The translations under genes were made by a program, and so were the position numbers. Source: Aphis gossypii (taxonomy: Eukaryota; Arthropoda; Insecta; Hemiptera; Aphididae). From it: a stretch of 64,000 nt of DNA. Shown here piece by piece: positions 1 through 12,730 of the stretch (position 1 is the first letter of the stretch; each line of letters begins with the position of its first letter). Location of the stretch: positions 42,818,351 through 42,882,350 of the forward strand of contig NC_065533.1 in assembly GCF_020184175.1 (NCBI RefSeq), read 5' to 3'. Under the pieces are notes generated by a model, which saw only the letters and a program-made list of their open reading frames with translations, had not been told where the DNA came from and did not search any database.

Positions 1-1066
1 CCACTACTAAGTTTTAGTTAGATTTTTTTAAGTAATTTTCTTGAAAATGTTGAAAAAAGCGCTCAAGTTTCGTGGAACGCTGAAGTAATTTTCGCGGAAC
101 ACAGTTTAAAATACACTGTTCTAGATAATATGTAGAGATAGATTGGTAAATTAATGAAATTTTACAATAATTTTCATATTATACAGCCAAGGCACAGGGG
201 TGTATTTATTATTTTGTGCGTGTATGAGCAGCGTTCGCCGTTTGTGGCATATGAGATAGGATAGTTGTCCCTTCCGTAGTGGTGTCGACGGAGTAGGTAT
301 GTTACAGCTTCTGTTACTTACTTTCAACATTATGATATATTATATGATAGTATTGGTACTTGGTAGTATAGTCATAGTGATATTGATGTTTTTTTGAACT
401 GCGAGCTGTGATCAACTTCTGATATTGATAATTATAAAAGAAAAGAAAAACGTTTTTTTCCCCTTTCGTTACCTACATACAATTTAGTAAATGTATTCGG
501 CGTACCAAGTGCCTATAGCATATTTCTATAAACATAAATTATACTCGTCTGTAAGTTATAGCTGAAGGCTATTATTACACAAACAACGCAGTAGACGTAT
601 TATATTGGTTGCAGTTATACGAAAAATAGTATAGATAATAGATAGGTAAATAATACTCCAAACTACACACTTTTATGTGTCTATACCTAATAATAGTCAA
701 TGGTACCTATAATATGTTTTTTTTTTAATTTTGTTTTTGACAGTATATATATATATTAAGAAATATTGGTTAGGGGTAGTAGAGCCTAGAGCCTTCCCGA
801 ATCGACGGTTTAGAAAATTTAATTAACTTGAGATCGGAAATAACTGAAGATAACTTACTATGATAGCTTAGTATAATACACACAATACACTTATCGGTAA
901 AGACTACCGTTACAAAATAATACGTATATTATTATCATACTTATATATAAAAAAAAAAAATCACTAACGCAGTATTGGTAACGGGGTTAGATAATCACGG
1001 AATTCGCGACGGGGTAGACAACGTGCACAGATATTCATATACAACTGAGAAGGTTCTGATAATCAG
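1..1066. other. AT-rich non-coding stretch
   Basis: No convincing gene. A small patch of higher GC at about 215-300 ends in a donor-like GGAGTAG|GTATGT on the + strand, but the frames before it are short and broken. A dinucleotide TA run lies near 743-757. A second patch, with several CpGs, at about 965-1025 precedes the exon-like segment that follows. Confidence 0.6.
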
Positions 1067-1216
1067 TTGCGGTATAGTGATGGTTATGATTACAACGATA
1101 ATACGACCATCACCGTGAAGACGATTGGTTCTATTATGGAAGCTTTTCAGTCAATCGTTTTGCGTTTTTGCGGCTGCTACCTATACGGTCGTTATATTCC
1201 TACGCATCAAAATAAG
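1067..1216 (+). CDS. Weak exon-like open segment
   Basis: This 150-bp segment has visibly more G+C than its surroundings and is open for exactly 50 codons from just after an AATCAG acceptor-like site to an AATAAG|GTTTGT donor-like site. The reading contains ITVKTIGSIMEAFQ and RFCGCYLYGRYIP. There is no ATG at the start, the tract before the AG is not pyrimidine-rich, and the donor is poor. The product was not recognised. A chance open frame in a conserved non-coding patch is at least as likely. Confidence 0.15.
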
Positions 1217-1299
1217 GTTTGTAATACTTATATTTCTATTATAATATAATGTGTCATAGTTACGTATTACATTATTAAAATAGCACGCCCGTGTAGGTG

Positions 1300-1322
1300 T
1301 TATTATTATTATTATTATTATT
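1300..1322. repeat. (ATT)n microsatellite
   Basis: About seven uninterrupted ATT units, followed within 10 bp by the T/G homopolymer pair. Confidence 0.95.
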
Positions 1323-1329
1323 GCTGTGA

Positions 1330-1363
1330 TTTTTTTTTTTTTTTTTTTTTTTTGGGGGGGGGG
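1330..1363. repeat. T24-G10 homopolymer junction
   Basis: A run of 24 T is followed directly by 10 G. Such runs are prone to slippage and sequencing error, so the exact lengths should not be trusted. Confidence 0.9.
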
Positions 1364-4300
1364 AGATTATCGAGAGCGCGATTTGCTAATGCAATATAAT
1401 CAATCGGTCCCGAGGAAAATTAATATTTAAGAAACATCTTTAAACATTTTTCAAAATTGAAAACATAATATTATGCATGTCTAAATAATTAAAAAATAAA
1501 TAAATACAAGAACGATATTTATTGTGCACTCAATTCGTCTACCAGTCTACCAGATAGTAACAATTTTTACTTTAACGAAATTTGATAATCAATTGTATGG
1601 TCACCACAACAGTATAACCCAAACGAGAAATTTACTTTTTAAACGGCGTAAATTATGTTACGTGATTATGATGTAAAATAAGTGTGAATAATTTTGGCTT
1701 TAACATATTTATATATACTCGTAATTTAATTTTTTTTTTAAATATACCTATATTTACCTACATGATGGATTTGAAACATTAATTTGCGGCTTATTCTTTA
1801 TTATGGGACTGATATAAATTATACGATTAAAACGCTATTAATTATAATAACTATAGAGAGCATTTGCAAATTATGTCATGATACATTTTCCATCGAAATT
1901 TCAAATAAAACTATATTACAGTAATATTATGAATAAAATGCAAAGCACTGCCACATAGGCATAATACGGAATGATATAGTTTTATAGTGTACATAATTTA
2001 TATTTTATTGTGTAAGAAAAATATTAATTTTGGTGAAATCATACAAAAGGTTATTGAATAAATCGGAAAACTGTAGAAATGGATTATTTTTTGGTTCATT
2101 TGTTTTTCTCTTTTGACCAGATTATACGTAGTATTATAAAGAACAACTGAACTACGTTAAAGTTTATTGTTTTTAAGACAACAACTTTTATTTACCTAAA
2201 TTATAAGTTTTTATTTTACTATCATAAAAATACTTAAATAAACAGACAATTTAATATAGTTTGAAATTAAATTATGATCGTTTTAACTTGTGCAGATATT
2301 TATAGAGAAAGAGGTTATGGAAAAAAATATGCTTGGAAAGTACCTTAAACTCATTATTTCATCCCTGAGTTGAACGGAAAGTTTTCTTATTTTAATATTT
2401 ATTTATAACTAATTAAGTAATAATTGTGTTCTGGTATAAAATTGGTATAAAATTTAATTCAGTTAGGTGTACATACACCTCAATAATTACAAGATTGATA
2501 GTCTGTAGGTTTGCGATAAAATATAAAAAATTAAACAATATTTAGTTTTTGCTATGTATTTTAAATTTGTTAAACTATTTTCACTCTTTTAATTATTTGT
2601 AACAAATTCACTATTCGGACACTACAAGTAAAAAGTGAACATACTACTATAAATTCATTTTAAAGTAAGTAAACCATGTGGTGCACTAATAACTATTATT
2701 AAGGAATAGATTTTTATATAAATACATAATTTTATCAAATGAAGATTTTAGAATTAGATTAATTATTAGGATGTTTCATAAAAAATCACTATATAAATAC
2801 ATTTTTTTTTCTTCAATATTATTACACGTCATATTTTATTAATTTATTGTATATTTTAAAGTAAATGCATTTTCTTAAATAATTTACATGATAAGTACAT
2901 ATTGTAGGTAATAATATTTCGTTTTTTATACGAGTTAGCAGTTGTTATGTTAGTTCATTTGCTTACTTTGTTCAATGTTTGTTGTTATTTTTTTTAATAG
3001 AATTTTAATTTTAAAAATTAATGTTAAATTAACACTTTTTTGTAGTTAAATATTTCATGTTTTTTAATACCTACATATTTTCACAAAAATATTTATATAT
3101 TTTCACTTTTTATAATATAAATAGCCACGCTTGTAATTATTATCGCATAAAGTTAAATTATTATGTGGAATGTGTATCTAATATTACATCAGACAAATGA
3201 TGACTAATAATCATAAGTGTTCACACGTTTTAAATTTGTGTTCATATCCAAACATTTCATATTTAATAAACAAATGTCTTAACGAGTAACTGCCAATTTC
3301 TAATGGTTTAATTTTAAAACTAAACGAATTTTATGATAAAATAACTTTACTGGTTGTTGTTCGAATAAATCCAATATATTATGTATAAACGAGCAATGTA
3401 TAATTTATAATTTGCCAAAATATAATATATTATATTCATCACTGTATACCATACAATGGTGTGGAAATAATATTAATACAACAGTATGCCAAGAGAAGAA
3501 TTTCGGTTAGTAAAAGCAATGTAAGCAATATATTTTATTTGAATGCCAAGCTGAGAATAACCAAGTGGTTTTCCAATTATGATTTTCCACAACGTGAGAG
3601 AATGTTAAAACCTTATGGCTATTTGTTCGACGTCCCTCCGATATTATAGTAGTCCGTAAACGTGCTATTGAGAGTGGATTGGTCTTTAAGTTAATGTGAC
3701 ATAAGCCATTTTAACGACCCTTCAGAATTTTCGGACCAGAATACTCGTATAATCATATGATTCAGAGGCGCACGACCGGCGTCGGCTAATGATTAGTATT
3801 CAAATTAAAGCATATTGGTATTTTGAATTGTTTGACGAGATATGCATACACATACATTTATTGTGTCCAAGTTTCTCCTATAATTTACATAACTCCAAAT
3901 AAATGAAATTTATTATCATTTTTTTTTATGTTTTATAAACTTAAATAGAACATATTATGTAGGTACGTGTTTGCGTGCGTGTTGGGTGTTTGAATTTTTT
4001 TGTTGAATTATAATTTAATAAATTAAAAATAATAAATGTGGATCAACGTACTCACAAGAAATATACTTTTGATGTAATTAAGATAATGTGAATACTATAT
4101 TATAATAACTCTCAAATGATGCATGGGTATTTTAAATACGTCTCATCTATTTATATTTTAATGGGTAGTTTTCAAAAAATATTTTTTACTACATTTTTGA
4201 AGAAATCTAAATTTGTTCATATTTTATTTTTAAGCTTTAATTTAAATATTTTAAAATAAGTTAAAATGTAAAATGTATGTACATACATTTTTTTTTATCG

Positions 4301-7300
4301 TTAAACGTTGAGTATGACATTGAAACTTTGAAATTCTATTTTGCTTTGTTGATAATTAATTTTAGTAACATGAGATGCTAATGATATTACGAACAGCAAC
4401 TCTTATATTACGTATATTTTAATTAGTCATAATTATTATTCTGTGTTCTGATAAAAGTGAGTTATATATTAGTAGTGTAATGATGTTTTGTTTTATATTA
4501 TAAACATTTTCTGTATTTGATATTTTGCAGTGCAGTGCTCTAAAAGCTTAAATTTGCACTGTATTTAAAACACTGAAAAGTCATGTTTAAATTTTATTAG
4601 TAAATTTTCAAGGAACAAGAAAAATATACAACTATAATAATTATGCTATACTTAAAATACTTTAACTTATATATAATAATGTCAAATAAATGAAGACAAT
4701 TAAGCAATTATGGTTATTAAACATTGCAGGACTATTAATACTTTAAAATCTGATATTACATATGTACACCATAATATTATAAAACACCCCGTTCTAATGG
4801 CTCACCTGCATTGGCACTGTTTTTCTTTGAAAAATATTATTAACAAATGATACTATTTCTTTTGTTCTAAACCATCAGTAAAGTAATAGATTCAACTTGG
4901 TTTTTTTTAGAAAGGAGAACACTAAATTGATTACATATTATAATATTATTCCCATTTTTTTGTTTATCAATAGACCATTATTCCTTTTTTTTTTTTCGTA
5001 TTTTGAAGTTAGTCTATGATATTTTAAATGTATATATTTATATGCCAAAGTATTTTTAATTTACATAAAATAAGAGAAGTGAATATAACAAAATAGGTAT
5101 AAAAGATAATATATTATTACATTAAAACTTTATAAACAAACAATACCTACTATATTCAGCTATTTAAGCTACCACGCACTAAAATATTTTTGGCAAATGT
5201 TATTTATGACTTTAAGTATAATGAGCTAGTGAGATTGACTTTTCAGTTTAAATAACGCGAACAGGAAAATAAGTTAATGTAATACATGCAGTGCATCGAG
5301 TTTGTGTAATATAGGTACCGGTTCTTTTCACGATACGAAACCGTGTGGTCATTAGTGATATTAAGTTATTATGGACGTGACAACATACCATATAGTTTTT
5401 TTCTTCACATCTATAAATTAATAATTTATTATACAGTAAAAATAAAAGTGTATAAATAAAAATAACAATTCATATTTTTTACTTGGAGGGAAGTTGAGAA
5501 GGGTGTACGCTTTGCATAACCCCTACAATTCGCAACTTCATTGGCGTGAGATACTTTTAATTTTTAAGATAAAGAAAAATATTCAAATAAAGAATATTTG
5601 TGAAATTGTTTTGATGCGTATTTTTTTTAAAGTTCGTTCATAGAAGAAGCTCTAAGTTATATTTGATGTTAATGCATACATTTTAATCATATGCGCCTAC
5701 AGTTTATTACCATTCCACATAATTAAATAAAATTACAAAAGTATGTTATCTACGCAAAAAAAACATTTTATATCTAGTGATACTAACTTAAACGTACGAG
5801 TATCATAATAAAAATCTTATGTCGGCGATACTTATACTCACGATAATTTATTTTTCTAATTTTAACGAAGACCCACTCTTCTTTAATAAATATATTTATT
5901 TGACAGTGACAATAAAATTTATGAATACTACCCACACAATAAAATATACGATTTCTTAATCATTGAAACGCTGTGCTACTCGTATTCTATATGAACAATA
6001 AAAGCCATCTTATTTAAATATTTGTGAAAACATCCACGCACAGCGTATATCTGTGAAACGACGGTACCTTAAATATTTATTGTCATAGAAACTCGAAAAT
6101 TTGTGGTTAACTAGCAAAAAGGACGAGATCGTTTCAACTGTATAGTTCGTTATTTTTAACGAGATCACTGCAGTAAAATACGTGAAATGGTGTAGTGTGT
6201 TTTGCACACCAATAAGGTTGAGATAATGAGACAACAATATCTATCTATATAATATATATTATTATTATTATTATAAGATTACAAATGGTTTGAAAAAAAG
6301 AAATGATCGATATCAGTTTTAATGAAATATTATGTCATAATATATTATAATATTATCACGTATTTATATGCACTTTGAATTGATTTTATGTTATGAGTTA
6401 AATATTATAGTAGGTACTCGTATACCTACATGTTTTTATGAGCTTAAAGTTAAAATTTTTAAATACTCCTATTAAATACTTCCTATCTATGTATAATGTA
6501 TATACGTACATAGTATAAAATACATAATAATATGTTAAAACATATTCAATCATTCTAAATAAAAAAAAAATATATATTACAAAATTTCGCATTAGCCATT
6601 TAAATTATTTAATTTTGTTACTTTACCAGAATGACGAAAGATTTCTTTATAAACACCGTACGAATAGAATAAAAAAAATATAAAATTTGGTTATGTTTTA
6701 AATGCTGTTTCACATCGTAGGTATAAGACGAACTGAGGACACAGTTACATAATTATAAATCGTGGCTTCTAACGGACTTTGTCACAGAAAAATAACGGTG
6801 ATTATATTAATAAAAAAGCACATTTATTTACCCACAATATTATACATCTTATATTTGTTATATACCCTATCACTGTGACTTATTTGGCGTACAAGATAAT
6901 TATACCACTGGCGCGTTTTTTAATTGGTACCAAATGTCTGCGCGACCAGATACACGTGCCGGAAATGTTTTTTTCTTTTAACAATAAATAAATCATCATA
7001 ATTGTTGTCATTCTATTCAGTTTTGTGATAAGACTTATTATTATTAAAATTAAACCATTATTCGTTTTATACAATGTATAATGTAAGTACACTTATAAAT
7101 TGAATCTAAAATAAATAATAAATATATAAATAACATAAATAGCTTACATAAAACCAAATAAGTTTTTTTACAATATCAAAAAATAAAAAATTTTTTTTTT
7201 TTAAATAATTTAAATCACTGTTGTTTGATTCGTAATAATATAGTGCTGTTCCAGCACAAACTTTTATGTAATGATTTTACCTTAGATCGTGAAACACAGA

Positions 7301-8537
7301 ATGTTGATATTAATTTAAGTTTTAAGTTAATAATTATTGTTATCTTGTGATGATTTATAAATATGTCGGTTAATTGATTATTTCTAATATTACTAATAAT
7401 TTATTAGTAAAATACTAGGATCAAATACAACCCATTCTATCTTATATCCCAACATTGAGCAGCACATATTATTTTCTCATAGTTCGCTATCATAATTAGT
7501 ATGTTTGATATATATGATAATAGTATCTATATTTTTCAGTGTATCTTTTATTGTTTTAACTTTTAACACGCTATTAATCGTAACTATATCATCAAATTCA
7601 TTTGTTTGTCTCGATTTTATTAATTACATTAACAAAAATATCTATTATGCAATTTGGCCGTCCATTCAATGAATTATTTTTTAAACCTTTGTTACAAACA
7701 TATCCATTGTAATGGTATAATCTGTAAAATCAGTCTGAAAATGCCCATTTTTAATTGAAACATACCACGAATCGTACTAGTATAATATATTATAGCCGAA
7801 TCTAAGTGAAAATTTAAATTAAATAACTATTTTATTGTAGTTATGTTACCATTTGAATATTTCGAATCATTTTATCTACATCTAAAAGTATTGTTTGTGT
7901 CGTCAAAAGCACCTGTTTATGCAGATATTAGAAATGTATCAATAAATAACATTTTAACTAAATATACAGATACATATAAATATAAACCTTTTATAGTTTC
8001 ATAACAACTGTAATATAATATAGTCGTGAATATAGAATATTATTAATTATATAGGTTTATTGTATATTATAAACTGTATAATATGTAACTATTTAATTAA
8101 AATGTCCGGTCAAAAGTTATAATTTTATTTTGTTTCAACTATTAAAGTCAACACGAACTCGGAGTTAATATAAATTATAATTTATGATAATTGCACGTTA
8201 TAAGATTTAGCTGTATTCTCGTAAAATGTCTAAGACACAATTGTAAACTTTTCTTATATTTATAACCGTTTTTGAATCAAAGGTGCATGGTATGTGGCTC
8301 TTGTATATTCCGTAAAATTGTTAAACATCTACTTAAATACTGAGTATCATCTTAAGATATTTAGTAACATAATTGGGTACTTGATAATTCTGAAATAATC
8401 AAAACGTCATCTGCGAAATTTCTAATTTATACGTCTTGTTATGAAACTTAAAGCAAAAAAAAAAATAAGAAAGTATAAATTTATTCTTTAAATGTACCTA
8501 CCATGTTACATTTCACATAAATGAATCTATCACCTAC
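1364..8537. other. AT-rich intergenic or intronic stretch
   Basis: About 7 kb of AT-rich DNA with no gene I can support. An open frame at 3461-3649 (+, GTG start) includes the phrase KWFSNYDFPQRERM and lies in a slightly GC-raised patch (3590-3790), but it has no splice support. A minus-strand frame at 6010-6237 has no ATG near its start. Small GC patches at 5485-5545 and 6900-6965 show nothing I recognise. Confidence 0.6.
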
Positions 8538-8720
8538 TCAAAATTGTTTCACGCAGTGGTTTTTAATAGGTATATCTGAGTAACAGTAAATATATTTCCG
8601 CACATTGAACTTTAAGCCGTGACAACACACTAAAATTCCCATCACTATCAATGAACCGTTCAAAATCCAGTATCCCTGTGTAGTTTCTAAGAGAAAGACC
8701 CTAACTTGCCTACTCAACAA
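8538..8720 (-). CDS. Unrecognised open frame, possible exon
   Basis: A 60-codon stop-terminated frame on the minus strand coincides with a patch of raised GC (about 8540-8760) in very AT-rich DNA. The reading is hydrophobic in the middle (NGSLIVMGILVCCHG) and ends in NHCVKQF before TGA. The apparent start is a TTG, so if coding this would be a downstream, possibly last, exon; the preceding GTAGGCAAG is only a weak acceptor. The one hydrophobic stretch could span a membrane. No family was recognised, and chance is a serious alternative. Confidence 0.2.
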   Translation of the reverse strand: MLSRQVRVFLLETTQGYWILNGSLIVMGILVCCHGLKFNVRKYIYCYSDIPIKNHCVKQF

Positions 8721-9176
8721 ATTATAGTTTCAATAATGGGCGATTTCTATGCATCACGGTTGTCTATAGTTTGTTGTTTTGTAACTAAAACCAATCTAAC
8801 CGTCAAGTGAATTTTTTCTTTAACCACTACCGATCTATTATTAGACAATAATATTATATTTTGTGATAGTCTCTAACACTATATGTATTGAAATGTAAAA
8901 AAAAAACTAAACCGTATACTTGAGATAAGTTAGGCTAACTAATAAATTAAATATTTCATACTTTCACTTCTCTATTCCTCATAATAATAATATTTATTTA
9001 CTCTTATTTTTCGTTTTAAATTGCTTTTCTTAAAATTAATGAACAAAATAAATGAATTGATAATTTAAACTAACTCATTCGTTAACAATTTTAATGTGCA
9101 TATTAAATCATAATTTAAAAACTTTAGAATGGTATTGTAATGTTTTAAAATTATATGTTTTTTTTTTGTGTCTTAG
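8721..9176. other. AT-rich stretch before candidate exon
   Basis: Nothing gene-like is visible. The last 20 bases are a pyrimidine-rich tract ending TCTTAG, the acceptor of the following candidate exon. Confidence 0.6.
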
Positions 9177-9242
9177 AAAACTGTTTAGGACGTGTACACA
9201 CTTTAACCCCGAGGGTAACTACTGGTAAAATGTTTAATCCAG
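9177..9242 (+). CDS. Candidate 66-bp internal exon
   Basis: A T-rich tract ending GTGTCTTAG (9155-9176) is a textbook acceptor, and the segment ends CCAG|GTAAATA, a good donor. Between them G+C rises sharply. Two of the three frames contain stops. The third is open throughout: two bases finishing a split codon, then NCLGRVHTLTPRV and TTGKMFNPG, ending with one base of the next codon. The length is a multiple of three, so it could be skipped without a frame change. The protein was not recognised. It could instead be an untranslated exon of a non-coding transcript. Its phase does not join directly to the next + strand candidate at 17057. Confidence 0.35.
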
Positions 9243-10690
9243 GTAAATACTTTGGCGAGTGAAAAGTAGAAGATTTCCAGCACTTTTAAATTACTCTAAA
9301 AAACTAATATATATATATAAATCGGAAACAATGAATATTACTCAACACATGTTTAATTAACAAAATAAAATAATAATAAGGTTATAAACTTATAACAATT
9401 ATATATGAATAATATTACGTTAATATTAATAATATAATATGTTATGGTTTCCGCAAAGATAGGTACTAATGTATTATTAATAAAAATCGAATAATCTAAT
9501 AAAACTACACAATATATTATTGTATAATATTCTTAAAAATAGGTTGATGCGTCGTCTATAGTGAGAATTGTTTTTCGTAATAAGTACTACTAAGACTAAT
9601 CATTTAATTCAAATTTAATACATTTATTAGAGTATCATTCTCAACGACAAAGAACAACTAGAAACCTTCTATATTACATAACAAGTTTTCTGAAAATAAA
9701 TTTACTTTGATATATTCAAATTATACATAAAAATTTATCGTGAATGTAGACTTATTAAGATACTTAAATTGTACACAACTATAATAATACTATAATAATA
9801 CAATTGATAAATTTTGATTAAATTTTGAGGACCCATTGTTAAATAAATCACCATAACTCATAAGATAACATCAAAAGATGCGATTTCGTTAGGTGCCTAC
9901 CAGCAGTATTGAAGAGATTATAGGAATCTGCAGGTACTGAACAATTTTGTTTTAGAGATAAATCAACGGTATAAGTATTCGATAAGGAGAACTAAATGGG
10001 GTACAGTAACATTAAAATAATAAATTAGAGCAAATTAATATGTATACTATATGGTGAAAAATGTAGTTTTAGCTCTCAGAAGCAGTAATCCATATCGTAT
10101 AATCTTCATTACACAATCAATTAAATTTATTTGTATTGAAACAAATATATATTTTAGCTTAGAAAAATTAACTATTTTATATTTTATTTGAAGAATTCAA
10201 GTTCCTAATGTCTTAAATTTAATGTGTCGTGAATACATTATATCATGTAAGTATTTATGCAAATAAAAATGTTTACATTACATACCATAAATGTTAAGTT
10301 AGTTTTCAAAAGGCGTAGATGAAAGAATATATTATTATTAACTATTTTTACTTTTATTCAATAAGTTGGAAAAAAAAATTCAAATTCAAAACGATGTTTG
10401 TATAGAATTTTGAATACAAGTATAATCGACGCCTATGAAAGTATATTTGTGTAAATAAAAAACAATCGTTCAAATAACGTTTATGTAATTGTTTTTTTGA
10501 TGTTCCATTACTAAAATTTGTTCCTACAACATATAGCTGATTTTTTGTTATTTTTTTCTTTTGCCGTACAAAGCTACAACAATACGACAAAGGAAAAATT
10601 ATTCACACCGTTTCACTTTATTGACGTTTATACTTTTCTTTGCTTATATATATTTTTTTTAATAATATTTTCTGAAATATAAATTCGATT
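9243..10690. other. AT-rich stretch, no gene seen
   Basis: Low-complexity AT DNA. A POU-type octamer ATGCAAAT occurs at 10257-10264, but a single octamer is expected by chance at this composition. The minus frame at 10354-10590 is AT-driven and unsupported. Confidence 0.6.
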
Positions 10691-11026
10691 AAATCACAAC
10701 ATCGCTGCAGATGGTTTTCGATTTCTTTGCGGTGTTTGTGTGTTACACACAACAGACGCGTTCGCATATTAAATGGGTGATCAATTTTTAATCTCCCATA
10801 TCACAATATTATATTATAGGTAATAGCGTTAAAGAATTTAATTGGTTTTGGATCTCATGTAGTCGTGTTAAACGCGTGCAATTTTTGTCGATGACTATAA
10901 TATACTGTCAGACGATCACCCGTGCGCGTCGTGCAATATAAATGTTTTATTTCCATACCGATAATAAGATCTTAAAATTATGAATATTATAACGATGTGA
11001 AGTAGACTGAATGCAAGTCACGAGAG

Positions 11027-11050
11027 CACGTGTCCATGTGTACACACGTG
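11027..11050. promoter_or_regulatory. Paired CACGTG E-boxes
   Basis: CACGTG occurs at 11027-11032 and 11045-11050, start to start 18 bp. An outer GTCACG (11017-11022) is matched by CGTGAC (11047-11052), making an imperfect dyad. CACGTG is the site of bHLH factors of the MYC/MAX/USF/CLOCK type; binding here is inference. Confidence 0.4.
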
Positions 11051-11196
11051 ACTAGTAAAACTGCGGCAGATTAATGTCGTACATAAATCATCTCGTAGAT
11101 CCGGACAATTGATTTCGGCGGTTTCCAGTGGACAATCTGCCGTTTAGAAAATTTGGGGAAAAAACACGGTTATTGCAGTTTACGCAATTTTTGCAG

Positions 11197-11351
11197 CGAC
11201 TGGTCCCTACATACCCGCCTACCCTCTATAATTCCGTTAGCGGGATTATTTACACGATCGTACGATCGTCGTGGCACCCATTCATTCAGCGTTATTAATG
11301 GATACTTTATCCACATGGGATTTAAGTTATATTGTCTGGTTTTGTGTGAGT
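11197..11351 (+). CDS. Candidate exon in CpG island
   Basis: The segment starts after CAATTTTTGCAG, a good acceptor, and ends before GTAAGT, a consensus donor; GTGAGT at 11346 is an alternative donor. One + frame is open throughout (contains HTRLPSIIPLAGLF and VINGYFIHMGFKLYC). The opposite strand is also open across the whole segment (11170-11400), partly because of the palindrome inside it, so coding strand and coding status are both uncertain. No family was recognised. Confidence 0.25.
11254..11269. promoter_or_regulatory. Perfect 16-bp CpG-rich palindrome
   Basis: ACGATCGTACGATCGT reads the same on both strands. It is two tandem copies of the 8-bp palindrome ACGATCGT, each centred on CGATCG. 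In DNA this AT-rich such a sequence is unlikely by chance. It could bind a dimeric or tetrameric regulator. Confidence 0.6.
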
Positions 11352-12099
11352 GTAAGTTTGGATTTGTGTTTTTTGGATGACTAAAAATTTCAAAAATCAT
11401 TTTTATATCACAAAAACAGTATAATATTATAGTTACACGTTACCCGAAACAATAGATTGTGTACGGCATGTTATAATAAGTGAAACAACTGTACGAACGT
11501 TTAAATAGAAAGTCTTTCGGGACGTATCTGAATTAAAATTTAATAACAATTAGTGTATAGTTTTTGTTTCGACTTGATGAATGTCGATTCGAAATAATTA
11601 CAAGTGTTGAAGCGTATAATGTTGAAAAAAATTGCTCTTTGCAAACTACTGTTAGGTACTATGATTTAGATAATTTGTAAGAGAACGAGTCAAAGGAATA
11701 CAATTTAGTTCTATTATCCCATAATATATGTATAGAAATATTTATTATAATGTCACTCGTAATAAAATTATTACATTCAACTGTCTATAAACTTTTTAGT
11801 AAAATGTAGTATGAAATGAAAAAAAGGCTCATAACCAATTTTATTATTGTCCAGAAGATAATCTAAAAAACATAGACTGTATTTTATTGTCTACAACAGT
11901 AGTTTAATTCTTAAAGAATAATGTTAATTAATACTTTTTTTTTTAAGTCTAAAGTTCCTTTTTTATTGCAAACTCCAGGAACTATATTATATTTTCATTA
12001 TATATTTAATATATTCATTTAAATATACTCTAATCGAAATATTTTTTTGGTTGCTTTTTTAGTTTATTGTTTTTTAATAATTGTGTATTACATCGTCTG

Positions 12100-12730
12100 A
12101 TATTACATTTCCTAAGAAATCACAAAAATCCAACAAATATGCTGCGCACATTGCATTTTTCATATGGCGGCGCCTCTGTTTCAATTTTTCTTTGTCGAAG
12201 AGTTTTCCGTTGTAAACCGAAGTTTTTTTATTCTCAGATTTATACGTATTTTGACGGTTCGCCGAGCAGAAGAGCAAAAAAAAAAAAAAAAAATACATAC
12301 ACATACGTACGAGTATATAGAAACTTTTTCCAACCAAGGGACTCAACCCGAATGGTCATTTTTTTTCTTCGTAACAATGTGGAAAAGTAAAATATGCATA
12401 CAATATACATACACACATACATAGATGTCTTCTTCGGACCCCTATCAGCGGGACACCTATAATATTTCCCAATAAAAAGTAAATATTATAATGCACATTT
12501 ATTTTATTATTCGACGGGTATATTTCTTTCTGTTCGAGTTGGTACGAGATCGTCCGGGTTTAAAACTACAAATAAAATAAATAATATTATTGTGTTGGGA
12601 ACACTCTGTTTTGTCGTAAATATGTCAAGTGAAAAAGGCACCCTTCGAATATTTTATACCACGCTCCGTACGACCGTACATGGACATTTACATTTTCCCT
12701 CTCAATCTTAGCTTATCTGTAAAGCGTCAT
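12100..12730. promoter_or_regulatory. GC-raised patch with promoter-like signals
   Basis: This patch contains ATGGCGGCGCC at 12164-12174, a YY1-like GGCGGC context that is also a possible start codon opening an 86-codon + frame (to 12424). That frame runs through a poly-A tract and is not convincing. On the minus strand TATAAAAT (12651-12658) sits in GC-rich flanks about 28 bp upstream of a TCACTT initiator-like site, a candidate core promoter reading leftwards. T-rich and TACA-type simple repeats break up the patch. Confidence 0.3.
12276..12293. repeat. A18 run plus TACA-type repeat
   Basis: Eighteen A are followed by a degenerate ATACATACACATACG repeat; a second TACA-rich run lies near 12403-12424. 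Confidence 0.9.

Larger units (their letters stand above)
10691..11400. promoter_or_regulatory. CpG-containing island, candidate promoter or enhancer
   Basis: About 700 bp in which CpG dinucleotides and G+C are clearly more frequent than in the flanks, for example around 10862-10935 and 11095-11285. It includes two CACGTG boxes and a 16-bp palindrome (listed separately) and an exon-like segment at 11197-11351. No clear TATA or initiator could be chosen. It could be a weak promoter with a first exon, or a conserved enhancer inside an intron. Confidence 0.45.

Noticed and set aside
10257..10264. Octamer ATGCAAAT alone
   Set aside because: An 8-mer of this composition is expected several times in 64 kb; no dyad or GC patch around it.
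12067..12424. Four overlapping frames of 60-107 codons
   Set aside because: All run through the A18 tract and simple repeats; the open length comes from low complexity.
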